Shown here in pieces: positions 1 to 13,000 of a stretch of DNA of 64,000 nucleotides. Under the pieces are notes generated by a model. That model saw nothing but the letters and a program-made list of their open reading frames with translations, did no database searches and had not been told where the DNA came from. How positions within the stretch are numbered: the first letter of the stretch is position 1; every line of letters starts with the position of its first letter. The translations under genes and the position numbers were made by a program. The stretch covers positions 1,302,001-1,366,000 of the forward strand of contig OZ316892.1 in assembly GCA_973895155.1 (NCBI GenBank), written 5' to 3'. The DNA is from Marsupella aquatica (taxonomy: Eukaryota > Marchantiophyta).

Positions 1-2526
1 CAGCACCTTGATCCTTGAGCTTTCATATACTAAAGTTCAAATTATAGGTTTTCTAGTTTAACTTGCAGCCACCGCATAGGAGTTTTGATCATATCTACTT
101 ATCTGGTTCCTGCCTGATCTATTTCTTGCAGGACCAACTTGTCATAATTTTCTCCATATAATACTTGTATTCATTGCTTTCTTTGTGAGATTCAACCAGC
201 TTCCTAGACTCTGCGGACTAGACACGAAGATATGTGATTCAGCTCAACTAAGGCTATGTCCATTGGACTACACAAAAGCTTTACTGCACTCTAGGCCCGT
301 TGGCCATACCGAGTCTTTGCAATACAAGTTTTCTTTATCTGTCAACTGGCTACGTGACAATGAGAACAAGTTACTTGTATCCAAACAATTCAAACACTCC
401 TTGAGTATATAGTGCGTAGCAAGACTAACCTAATCAAGTTTGCGACTAAGGTTAGCTTTAATGGTTGCAATTGTAACTCTAGAACTAAGAGTAAATGCCT
501 AACATTACCTTGGTTACATTGGTGAGATTGTCATATATATATACTAAAACTATGGCATATTTGTCAATTAAGAAAAACTGTAACATATCTATAGATACCA
601 AAAAAACTATGATAAATTGTCATTAAAACATCTTTAGTGACAAGTTACTTGCATATTTGTAAATAATATTGTCTTTTGATAGTATGTAGTGTCAATTACA
701 AAAGTGAAGCTTGAATGGACCACCTTGTTGGACATGGCGCTCCTGTGGACAACCTTTTGGTGGTCCATGGAGTTTTGAGGCTATTACTTGATGATTACAA
801 GTCCTTAAAAGTTTTTAATTTTTGCACCTACAAGGCAAATAGAGAAGTAATAGACCTTACAAAACACAGGCCACATACTTATTAACACAATTCAAATTGA
901 TCTAATAGAATTTCCCCTCCGCACTCCGAGATGAATAACTCAAACAAAATGGATGGCCAAAATTTCAGTGTCACTTTGATGGAAGTGACATAGCTTATCT
1001 ACTCCTCTTGCACATACTCAAAATTAAAATTAATTAAAACTACTAACATCAATTAATTACAATTAAACTCAAATTTTGGGAAATGTGGTCCATGGGGGTT
1101 TTCAAGTCCACGAGTTTGGTCCATGGCATTGTTTTTTTTGACAAAAATTTGCCGAATTTCCACCTCCCCAAAAAGCTTTCACCAAACTTTGCTAGTATTT
1201 CTCTGCCTCATTAGCCAACATCCCACCATATCACACCCCCATTAGCCAGAATCTAATGGTCATCCTTAAATCTAGGGAGATCTAATGATCAGGAAAATAT
1301 TCCACAAAGATCAGATAAAGAATATTTTGAGAAATCTTCTCTTTCATATAAAGAATATTTTGAGCATCTTCTCCTTCATAGAGTCAACATTGCTAGCAAA
1401 AAAGTAAAAACCTTAAAGATTACGCTGTCCATGGGAGCAGAAATAAAAGCCCGGATGGATCGAGACATTGTCCCTGCCCATCCCCATGGACTGCGTAAAG
1501 GGATCGATGCTTTTACACCAAAAAGAAAACGAAATTGCTTGTGGATCGTAGTTGACAACTTTGACTACCTTGGAGAGAAAGTAGTGAAGATGTCATGGTG
1601 ATCTTGAATATTGGCATGATATCTTGACATCTTAACATCTTTCAGGGTCAAGGTAATCAAGTCATCAAGGCATTGAGAAAACCTATTTGGTAATGTAATT
1701 GAAACCGGTTGCAAACATTAAGGAGACCGCTTACAAATCACATTTCAATCAAAAGTCTAAAGAGTATCATCAGAATCAGTTTAAATGGTATGAAAAGTCC
1801 ATTCAAGCTTTGCCAGTCCATGGGTTTCATAGACAAAGTGGAGTTTCATCAGGGCTTTAGTTTCATGGAGCATCATCTTACTTATAAAGCGCCAAGGGCA
1901 AGTTAGAGTAAGGGGTGTAGGCTTTGAGAGTGAAGCCTCTAGGCCATGACTCTAGGGCCCCGCCAAAATATATGTGCATTTAAAAAAATATGCATATATA
2001 AATGAATATTATTTTATTTATTTGGTTAAGATATTTGAAGAATGAGAATAGTAAATATATTTTATTATATTTTATTGCACTCCTCTACTCACTTTCAAAA
2101 GAAGGGGTAATGGTGACTAGTAGTGGGGGCTAGTTCTCCAAATTACTTTGAAAATTGTTGACAGAAAACTGTAATAATCCTTGAAAATTAGGCCGAACCA
2201 GTAATGTTGGTTCCGTCCTCTGACTTCTCTGCGGCCTCACTTTCTTGGAAATGCGACTAGCCGTTCAACTTGTTGTACTGTTCCATAATTTGAAACAATC
2301 CTCGTACTCCACTTTCAAACGATCGAGAACCAGAGCTCTCCTGCCGCTGGGTTGGCCTGGCCTGCCTCGCTAGCCCAGCTACAGAGCACACAGCTACAGA
2401 GCCCACACACTGCATCTTTCGGACCCCGAAGTCCAGGATCGCGTGCATTTCCCTCAAGATGCTCCTTCATTGCGCTTTGCCACTCAATGCGTGCCCATTT
2501 AGGAAACCGTAAATGTGATTTCTGTA
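1..2526. other. Intergenic region upstream of the kinesin gene
   Basis: No gene can be supported here. The longest open frames are 60-75 codons, lack recognisable motifs and sit in A/T-rich sequence. The stretch near 1140-1400 matches a second place in the window and is listed separately. Around 1920-2150 there is a short purine-rich and then A/T-rich tract with no recognisable function. Confidence 0.6.
1141..1400 (+). repeat. Dispersed repeat, copy 1 (second copy near 28008)
   Basis: Several blocks occur in the same order and spacing here and at about 28008-28180: a block reading TTCCACCTCCCCAAAAA, then CTTAAATCTAGGGA, then ATAAAGAATATT, then a CTTC/CTTA-rich tail with CAACATT/CAAACATT. Identity is interrupted by small indels, which suggests old copies of one non-coding mobile repeat. 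No terminal repeats or target duplications were found, so the class is unknown. Confidence 0.5.
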
Positions 2527-2648
2527 CAGTATTGGGTAGAGCTTGATGAGCTTGATGAGCTTGATGTTCGAGACTCGAACCTCGAGACAGTATTGGGTAG
2601 AGCTTGATGAGCTTGATGAGCTTGAGGTTCGAGACCCGAAACTCGAGA
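2527..2648. repeat. Two-copy tandem repeat, 61-bp unit
   Basis: Copies at 2527-2587 and 2588-2648 both begin CAGTATTGGGTAGAGC and carry a run of GCTTGATGA units followed by a GAGAC/CTCGA palindromic stretch. They differ at only a few positions. The repeat lies about 0.6 kb upstream of the kinesin start codon, so it may fall in the promoter or 5' UTR, but no regulatory role is visible. Confidence 0.8.
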
Positions 2649-3261
2649 GTGAGGAAGTTGTCTCTCATCACTCGTGCGCGCTTTGGGGGATGTTCTTTCG
2701 AGAAAGATTTAGTCTCTCTTGGGCACAGATTTCTAGACGAGATTAATGGGTAGACTGTGTCTGTAGCGCGGACAACGACCTCACTTCACTGGATCATTCC
2801 AACATGAGCGTAATTTTGGCCATTTCAGTCGACGAAGTAGCTTCCTTCCTGGTTTCAGAGCCGGGGCTTTGAAGGCCCAGGGGTTGGTTCGATGAACTCC
2901 GTGAATTTTCCATGATCAACTCTTCAGCTAGTGGCGTGCTTTCATTTACCGCACCAGGCGGGCAGTATGTCTCGATAGCAGAATGATGTAAGAGCAGCGT
3001 TTTATGGGTGTTCCTCACGTAGAGAATTGGGAGTTCTCACGTCAGTATGTCCCATGGAAAGATTGAGACAGCTGACGGAGGTCGAAACATCAGTCAATTG
3101 AGTGTAATATTCCCGGCTCTTGGGCGTCAGGCAGCAACAAGAAAGGAATCCGTAACTGCAGCACATCACTATCGTGCTTTTTCTTGAAAGCTCTCCAGAT
3201 TGCTTCTAGACGCTGTGACGGATTGCAGTTCAGGTCCCTTCTCCATAAGGAGAGAAACGGA

Positions 3262-4074
3262 ATGGCCAAAGGAATGTCTCCACCTCGCTTAATCATGCGG
3301 AATGCCCCAAGAAAGACACTGGTAGATGGCATCGATGGGAGTTCTTCCGATCCGGAGGGCACAGCTCAGTCACGAGAGCCACTTGGTTCGATTACTGAGA
3401 CCGTAAGGAATCCTCGCATCGCGGTTGCTGACCAGTCAAGTGGAGACCCCTCGACTCCACGAGCTAACGTGAAAGTCTTGTCTTTCGAGCAAGAGAAATT
3501 TCCACACTTGGAAAATTCGGAAGTCTATGCAACTTCTATTAATACTGCTCCTGACCAAAGTGCAAGCTCGCAGTCCAAGGGTAAGTTCACATGGCAGCAT
3601 CGTCACGCGGCCACAGCTCAGAATCCTCCGTGGGATGGTCCACCGTCGTTGATCACACCACTGCGACCTCCGAAGCGGTCTGTCTGCTCTGACGTTCAAG
3701 CTGTAAATAACCAGGACACATTGCAAACCTTTTCCCATCACTTGAGGGGGAGTAGCACCTCTAAGATTGGTAGCTCAGGGGGAGGTAAGTCCACTACCGA
3801 ATCAGAGAATAGCGGTTCTCAATCTCAAAATGTCACGCCCTGCACAACTGTTCCCAGATCACTGAAGTATAGTCAACAGGGGAGTGCAAACAACTCCGGA
3901 GGTTCTGGACTGCCGAACGTCCGGTCTACAGTTTCTCAGCATGTTGTCACTCGACCCATGGGGTATCTACAGGCAGTAAAGGGTGTCCTTCCTCAAAGTA
4001 CGAATCAGAATTTCGTAGAGCATCACTTCGAGATAGAAGAAGATGCAAGCTTTCGGCGTAATCACAATGTCCAG
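3262..4074 (+). other. KIN12: KIN12 exon 1: N-terminal extension (residues 1-271)
   Basis: The exon runs from the ATG to the donor CAG|GTACGT. It encodes a basic, Ser/Gly/Gln-rich segment with no predicted fold. It ends in a short acidic patch, FEIEEDASF, just before the first motor strand, which begins in exon 2 (VIIRTRPL). The early motif [12 protein letters not shown] resembles the proline/arginine-rich N-termini of plant kinesin-12 proteins. The domain is longer than usual for the family, but the region is poorly conserved. Confidence 0.85.
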
Positions 4075-7000
4075 GTACGTATCTTATGGGACCAGCTAGC
4101 ACGAGCCACATTTCCCTCTGTTTTACGAGAATTGTGAGTCTTTCGACAAAATGAACGATCGGTGTGGTTAACGGGAAGCGAGCTGTAGGATCTCCTCTAT
4201 TTCAGGAAACCATTGGAATTGATCTGGGTTTAGCTATACCAGACATCGACACATACATATGTCTGGGTAAAGATTGCGACAGAGGCTTCGTAACTTATGA
4301 CTTACAACGGCCCTCAATTGTCAGTTGTCTTTTTAAAGAGTAGAACTTTCCTCGGTTCGTCCTGTCTAACGGGTTGTTTGTTTCTGCTAGAGCTATTGTC
4401 CGAGCGAATATGACTTTATTTGGAATCCAGCCTGTTTTCAAAGATTCTTCATTCGACTCTTCACTGTTAATTCAGTCCACTGTTTCATAGCTGGGTGAAG
4501 TCCATCTTGTCTATCTTGATGTTGACCACTATTGCACTATCCTGACAGGTGATTATCCGAACTCGACCCCTCAGCAACAGCGAGTTGACTTCCCAAGGAT
4601 CGAATAGATGTCTCAAACAAGAAAGCCCTCATGCTGTTAGGTGGCTTGGGCAGCCCGAGTCCCGGTTTACGTTTGATCACGTCGCTGGCGAGACAATCAC
4701 ACAGGTATATGCAATGCCTCTAAACGTGTGTGACGTCCAGTGGTAACCATGCACCGCTTGCAATGATGATAACATTTCAAATTTTGTTCTGTTTCAGGCC
4801 AAACTTTTTGATGTAGCTGGGTTACCCATGGTGGAGAACTGCATGTCAGGATACAACAGCTGCATGTTTGCTTACGGTCAAGTGAGTATTTTTTAAGATT
4901 GAACCCTGATAATGTTTTCACTCGTCAATTCCCATAATTATTCGTAGTTATATGGAAACACAACGCAGCGCATTCACACAACCAGACTCGACCTTCCTGG
5001 GCACGTGGGCAGAGGTGTTAACGTGTTCATGTGGGGAATTATTCCCAATTTTGCCGAGAGAGTCCTTGGTACGTCCTTGGTACCCATGTGCAGTCTTGGA
5101 TTTCATGAGGTTGAAATATTATGTTTGTGTGATACGATGACTACCTAGAAATTTGCAGACTGGCAGCGGGAAGACACATACGATGCTCGGAGACATCGAA
5201 AATCTTGATCGAAGTCCCAGCCAGGACCGGGGAATGACACCTCGCGTTTTCGAATACTTATTTGCACGGATTCGAGAGGTATGCCTTCCAGGTCGCTCAT
5301 CACTCTTGTGAAGTCAACGTTGGGACACTACTCCAGCGACAAAGTCTAATGGAAGCTCTTCGTCTCATTTGGCAGGAACAGGAATGCCGCAGGCATGACC
5401 ACTTGAAGTTCTTTTGTAAATGTTCATTCCTTGAAATCTACAATGAGCAGATAACCGACCTTCTGGAGCCCTCATCAACAAATTTGCAAGTGTGTTGATT
5501 CTGCCTTTTTCAACTTTGCAGTATAAGCTTGATACCGGGGTGCATAATTTACCTTCAATTCACTCTCTCCATCGTCTCTACCTGCACCTGCCCTAAGAAG
5601 ACCACACACATCGACATGCTTTCGTCAACTATTGATCAATCTGATCCCTTCTAACTTGTGAATTTGGTTGGTGGCTCCGCAGATGAGGGAAGATGCGAAG
5701 AAGGGTGTTTACGTTGAAAATCTCTCCGAGGTTGAAGTGCTGTGCGTGCAAGATGTCATTCAGCTGCTTCTCCAGGTTACCTGTTAAACCATTTTCCTTG
5801 GCCTGCCAACCTTTCCTCTTATTCGGAATCAATCCTCCCGAGAGTGTAGGAGCGCGTCAACAATACCTGAAGATCTATTCTCTTTTGTATGTACCATTAG
5901 AATGTTCGGCTCAATTATGCATATCAAGACTTCATAGCTGGGGAGTGCAAGGTTATAAAACTGGGATGTTCGAATCGGTTTTGTGGAACGAGATAAACGA
6001 TGGCACCATTCTCTGTCCTAATTGTTAAAGTTGAACTTCACTGACTGATCTTATCACTGACCTCTTGAGAAAGCAGGGAGCCGCTAACAGAAAAGTTGCT
6101 GCGACAAATATGAATCGAGAGAGTAGTCGTTCTCACAGTGTCTTCACCTGTGTGGTGGAAAGCAAGGTAATGAATTTGATTGTTGAAGAGACAGAACCAC
6201 AAACTCTATTAAATATATTCCATTCATTGATATTCTCAATTACCCCCCTCCACTCCAGAAGAGTTTTCGATCCTTGCTTGAACGCAGTGGATTCCTGTTT
6301 CTAGAACCCATGTCGAAATAAATAATTCGCGGCCTTATTCTTTCCGAGGTTGACGGTCGTTTTTTGGTAATATGTCAGTGGGAGAATAATTCGATGACTA
6401 ATTCGCGCTACGGGCGGCTACATCTCGTTGATCTTGCTGGGTCTGAAAGGTACAGAGTCGAGTCGAATGAGGAATTTTGCTTTATGCCCGCGCCAAAGGT
6501 TTTCGTTTCAATAACCTCTTAATGTTTTACAAGTAAGTAGCGGTTTTTCGAAATGCTGGCAGACAAAAGAGCTCAGGTGCAGAAGGTGGGCGTCTGAAGG
6601 AAGCTGCCAATATCAACAAGTCTTTGTCAACTCTGGGGTACATCTTTTCGTTTTATGTTATTACAACAATTTTATGTATTTCCATCGTAATTGGAAAAAC
6701 GAGCACCGTGGAAGTACATACCGCTCAGCCAAATAAAAATTACTGCTAATTGCCCAAAATGAGCACTACCCATGGGTTCTTTCGGTTGGATTTGTTGCAA
6801 GATCTACGTAGCATTTCAATGTTGCTTGCGAAAGTGGTGTCTGCTCTCTCAAGATCGTTTTTAACTCTCATGGTAGTCGGCTTTGTTGACATGGGTGGAA
6901 AATCTGGGAATCCTCACGTCAAGGACTCGGATTAACGGAGGAGTATGTCATTGACTGGTCTATGCCAATGCGGGGCGTATAATGTGCAGGCTGGTTATCA

Positions 7001-10000
7001 TGATTCTTGTCGATGTTGCAAACGGAAAGCAGCGGCATGTTCCTTATAGGGACTCGAAGCTCACATTCCTTCTCCAGGTTTTCCGCTTATTGCACTCACT
7101 CATTAAGAAATTGGATGCAAGGTTGCAAATTTGCTGTACGTTAACAATCTATCACAGGCGATCCTGGTTCCTAATCTCACTGCTGATTATTACCAGGATT
7201 CTCTCGGGGGCAACTCCAAAACGATCATGATAGCTAACGTGAGTCCGGCCAGTTGGTAAGATGCTACTACCCAAGACGCTCAGAAGTTTCCTGCAAGAGT
7301 TTCCCGTCATGATGTAACACCGATTTTGACATTACAGACACCTGGTTGTCCCGTAGAAGATTTTTTAATGTCGATCATTGTAGCCAGGAGCAACAAAAGT
7401 TGTATTTTGGGATGTTCTGCTTGTCCTTCACGACACAGGATGCCGCATCTCACAATGGCCCTTTGTTTCTGGTTTCTGACGTTAGCTGCGCCATGGAGAC
7501 ATTAAGCACGCTGAAATTTGCGCGGAGAGCAAAGTTTATCCGTAATAATGTAAGAAAGATTTTCAATCTTCTTTGGTACTGTCTATTCGATTAATTCGCG
7601 CACTCAGTCGCAGGCGACAAGCGCTGAAACTCCAATTACTGAACTTCTTATTTCTACTAATTGTGAAATGCTCAAGCAGGCTATTATCAACGACGATGCT
7701 TCTGGAGATGTCATAGCTTTGCGACAAGAAATCGAGGAACTAAAGGTGAGAATAGTAAAGTTTTCCGCTGCAAATAATGGACGTTGAAGCTCACCGTACT
7801 CTCGAGACCAGCTAGATGCAGAACTGTCCAGACCAGCCAGTGCAGAAGAGAATTCATTTCAAGGTTTTCATTCTCTCCTGTATCCGAGTTTGACCGTGTA
7901 GATTGTTCTTGAACGCTTGTAAAGGTTGAAGTGGACCGTTTGCGGCGTGAAAGAATGTTGAGGGCTTCATCATCGCGGATTTTAGCACTCGATCATGGGT
8001 CCGGCGCAGGGCAAATGTGTGGGGATAAATCCGATGCGTCAACACTTGACTGCAACGTAATTGAAGGTTCCACATTGGACTTCAGGACTGTCAACAAAAC
8101 TCAGACCGTGTCCGTCGCAAATAATGTTAAGGTATGGAGACGTCAACTGCGGAATTTCATCCTTGAGAGGACAAATGGCTTGAACACTGAATTAAGTGCA
8201 GGCAGACTCTCATTCGGTCATCTTGTGGTCATTTCAGCAATTGAGATCAATTGAAGCAGTTTTGGCGGGTGCCTTGCGAAGGGAACAACAGGCCGAAGAT
8301 ACCACTAAGAAGCTAGCCGCTGAGATTGAACAACTTAGCCGTCTGGTGAGGCACTTCATGAAAGCCGATATAGCCTGAAATATCTGTCTGTCCATTTCGC
8401 AACGTTTGTTTGTATTGGAAGTATGTATTGTGTATCGGGTATCCGGAGAAGTGGAAAGTGACTCATGCCCGAGCTGAGGATCAGTCAATAGTTCCGGAAG
8501 CTGTGATAGGTCTCTGGATGTCCATTGACAGTGGGACGCAAGGATAAATGTCAGATCCTGGGCCCAGTGATAAGAATGTAAAGTGCTAGAATTGTCCAGG
8601 AGATACGATCTACTCTCTTTAGTCTATACTCTTGAGAAGCACGCCTCACCCTCGTCATCACGGCCAGCCTTCGAATAATTGCCATCCAAGACTGGCTCTA
8701 CTTTGCTAAATTTACGAGCCAGGGTTGTATTAAAATTGTTCAGGTTCGACAGCGGGAAGAGGATTCACATTGTTCCAACATGATGTTAAGGTTTCGAGAG
8801 GAGAAGATTCGCAGATTGGAGGGTATGGCTGACAATGCTATATCAGCAGAGGCGTTCTACGAGGACGAAAGAAAGAATTTGATTGATGAGCTCCAACTGA
8901 TTCGGGGACGTCTTGATCGCAACCCTGAGTTGACTCGGTTCGCGATGGAAAATATGCGCTTGATGGAAGAATTAAGAAGGTACTGTCTCGTAGATTCCTC
9001 CCGAAACCCTGCAAATTGCTGAAGTGTTGAAGTCGAATACACTCGACTGCATGGTGACGGAATCGGGTAGTTCTGTATTATTGTGCAGATATCAAGAATT
9101 TTATGACGGTGGTGAAAGGGATGTTCTACTTGAAGAAATATCAGGCCTTCGCACTCAGGTACAGATCATGCTTATACTTCGTTGGTGCAAAGACCAAACA
9201 AGAAACCCATTGACATAGCGAAAGCAGAAAATGAATCACCGGCTCTTAAAAGGTCTCCCACGCCTGTTGTTGAGATTATTGAAGGTTGAAGGCCGCCTGC
9301 TCAAGCTGCCTTCAGTACCTCGTGTCCCTCCGACCAAGATGTATTTGCAGCGCTGAAGTGAAAGGTTTCCTTGCCGTTGGCTGCCGTGAACACTAGTAAC
9401 GCGTGTTTGCGCTTGAATTATGAGGGTACCTTGACTGAAGGGATGGGGCTGAAAATTGGTATGATTTACATCCATCTTTGACTTCGATTGCTTCCATCGT
9501 GATGTTCCCGCAACAGCTTTTGGACATATTGGATACAAAGCTCGGCGCAGAACAAACCATTCGCAAGCTCTTGACACCACAGGTACGTTTTGTGGCAGTT
9601 TTTGAGCTCAAAAAGTCAATCCAAACAACACATTTTCAGTCTATTTATTACTTTTGTTTGGAGGTTAGCACTAGTCTGTCCTACGAGCTACTCAGATTTG
9701 AATATTTTCGAAGTCGGTCGTTGAGCTACCAAGAAGGTAAGTCTAATTTATTAAATGCTTGTACTGACTGTTTATATCTAGAAGCGGGCTCTCGTGCCGG
9801 AGTCAAGTGCCCTTGAACGAGAAAATGAGCTTCTGCTCATTGAGGTATAAAATAGTTTTGCTTACTTCGCTTGATATTCTAGTTTCCTTGAATTCAGGCA
9901 TGTACACTTGATTTGGCCACAAAAAACGTCGCTACAAGTCGAGAACGTCTAGATGGGGAAGGCTAGAATCACCGTCGTGACGTGAGATGTTTCCATGTTT

Positions 10001-13000
10001 TTGCAGGTGAAAAGCTATCAAAACGAACTGAAAGAGTGTCGCAACAATCTTAATTCGTGTCTCGTGGCGAATGCTGATTTGTCAAGGTGACTATCTTATA
10101 CACAAGTTTGTATTTATCAGAATGTTCGTGGGTGGTATGGGTCCAATCCTGTATCATTCAGTAGTTTGAGATTTAAAAACCCAAAAAGAAAAGGAGAACC
10201 TGGTGTTTTTTGTAGATTGAGAACTGGTCGGACTTTTGACGTAATGATTCCTCACGCAACTCTTTGATATTCTGGAGTTTCTTTGGAATGGATTGGCAGA
10301 CAAGTAGATGAACTGCAAGCTGCCGTGAAGCAACTGAAGAATGAGCGGTCCTCCCAGAAGTACGAAGAACCGGGGGAGCTGGTAATCAAGGACGTTCCAG
10401 ACAGGTTCTTTAGCGGGGCCAGTCTCCGTCTTCCACAGGTATTTGCTTTTCTGAATAATTAACATCCGCGTTTAGAATCTTACAGGTATTGAGTTCAACA
10501 ATGAAAATTTCCTAATTATGCCCATTTCATCGTGATCAAGGAGGCTACATCCTCTGCTGACCCAGCTACCGTGCATATACGACTTGAGACGGAAGAGCTG
10601 GAGTTGCAACAGAGACAAGCCCTGGCAAATGCTGAAGAACAGGTGAAAAACATTCTTGCTACAGCAGTTCAAAGTTGGGCAAGAATCGTCCTTGACAGGC
10701 GAGGAACGATTTTGAAGCTTTAATAAAGAAAATTTCAACTTCCCGGGGACTAAATTGTAAGATTCATATTTGGTCTTGTGTGTCTGGTTGGCATGCGCCG
10801 ATTAGATTGAAGCAGTGGTGTTTTGTCTGGGGTTATCGTTCTGGTTGCAGGTATTGGAGCTCAGGAATCAACTGAAGGAAGCTCAAGACCTGCTTCAGAA
10901 GCTCTCATCAGAGGTAGCAGAGGCAAATGAGCTTTCTGACTGCAGAAACCTGAAACAAAATACGCCTTGTATAGCGGAGGACGACCCAGTTGTTAGACAA
11001 GGCCTTCAAGACCGATGGGAGAAGCTGCAGGAAATTGAAATGAGGCATTCGGAAGAGATAACCAAACTTCAGTTGGAACTTGATTCCATGGAGGAGGTTT
11101 TGAAAGAAGAGAGACAGCAGCGCTTGTCAGCTGACCAAAAAATTGATGATTTGACGAGTCATATCAATTCCACAGTATCCAAATTGAAGCAAGCACAAGA
11201 TTTGGCGGAGCATAGTTCGACAAAAGAAAGACAGCAGCGTTTGGTGGCAGAGCAAAGAAGTGAAGAGTTGAGTAGTCAGTTGACTGCCGCAACATCTAAA
11301 CTAGAGGAAGCGCATGGTGTGGTGGAGGCACTTGAGGGACAGCAGTTGTTCTCAATAAATGAACTTGAGAACCTGCAATCAGATCATACAAAGCTCTTGA
11401 GGGAGATGAGGCAGCAAGAGGAAGGAGAAGTGGAACCCCAAAAGCAATTCCAGGCTGAGAACACTCTGGACGATGGGGCTGTCTCCATCCTCAAAGAGAA
11501 GTTGCTGAGAACTAAACGAGGAAAGGAGGAAGCAAGAAGGATCAACAGGCAATTTCAGCAGGAGAAAGCATCAAGGATGGCTCTGGATGAGGAGAGGGAG
11601 GTAACAATGTCAGAAGTGGAAACTCAGGCCGCTTTGGCAATAACGACATTGCAGTCCGAAATCCTTGAGCTAAGGGAGGAAGTCTCCCTTGGCGTTGAGT
11701 CTGAGGCCACCGCAAAGCTGCAAATCTTCCACTTACAGGAGGAGGTGAAAAGTCTGCATCAGACCATTGGACAGCTCGAAGATATCAATAGATATCTGTC
11801 GAATAAATCAGATGAATATAGAAACCTGGTTGATGAGAAAAACGCTGAGCTCCAAGGTCTTGAGGGGGCCTGGGAAAGCTCAGTTTCTAAGCTAAATGAT
11901 TTCCTTTCTGACGGGGACAAAGCACTATCAGAGGCTGACAGAGAGATGGAGGAGATCAAACAGACGAAAATGCAAGAGATGTCGCGAATGGTCGACAATC
12001 TTGTTGTGGAGAATCGAGATACAGCTGAGCCGGTGTACCACCCTGGACATGTTGCTCGATTAATAGTCAGAGAAACAGAAGGCGAGGTGAGGACTCTGAC
12101 TGATGCAAAAGCCGCAGGAACTACAAGCTTTGCGTTTGAGGATGGCGAAGCTATGGTCCGAGAGTCAGAGAAGAAGTCGATGGTCGCCTTTGTGATGGTT
12201 AGGGAGCTTCTTGAAAGAATACGAGACCTTAAGTCAGCTCAGGTAAAAGAAAACCAGGAGGCTTCTTTAAGAGAGGCCTCTAAAGATTTTCAGACTGCTG
12301 CACTACAACATCAACTCGAAGACGGACGTTTGTTACTGGCGGAAAAGCAGACGGCCCTTGATACCTTAGAGCAGAAACTTGGGCAGAGCGCCGATCAGTA
12401 CAAGGAGATTGTTGACCAGTGTGAATTGCTCACGGGTATTAAGGCTTTGACAGTAGCTGTGGAAGAATTGGAACTCGAGAAATGTAGGCTGGTCTTGGCT
12501 GCTGGCCAAGCAGAAATGCGCTGCACAGAGAAAGAGCAGGAACTCGTTGCTACTCAGGAAGAATTTGCTGGACTGCGATCCAAACTAACGGAAGCGGAGC
12601 TGCACGAGAAGTCAGTATTCAGAGAAATGGAGGAGCTGACCATAGCAAAACTACGATGGGAGGTTGAGAGGGCAGACGCGAAGCGCGTAGTAGAGGAGAT
12701 GAGGCAGGAGAAAGACAGGATTCGATTCAATTTAAGTTATGTAAATGCAGAGGTGGAAGAAAGAGAGATAGCTATATTTGAGAGTTTTAGAAGAAGTCAA
12801 CAGGCGTTGGAAAGAGTAGAAGCCCGATTGATAACAGTGGACCAGGAGTTGGGAGGGCTAGAATTGTCTCAACGGAGTCTGGAGAATGATCTTGCATTGT
12901 TGGATTCAGCTCTTACCCTCAGCTCCGTCGCTTCGGAAGAAAAGGAGCACAAATATCTCGAAATGCAGAGACGAGTCGAGAATGCGGAGGTCCAGATGTA

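Noticed and set aside
2260-3262. Mitosis-specific activator (MSA) elements in the KIN12 promoter
   Set aside because: Only isolated CCGTT/AACGG cores were seen (for example near 2262 and 3255), without the full consensus, so no regulatory feature was called.
7346-7594. 82-codon open frame overlapping KIN12 exon 12
   Set aside because: Its first part is intron sequence read through. Only 7486-7549 fits the kinesin motif, with in-phase splice sites.
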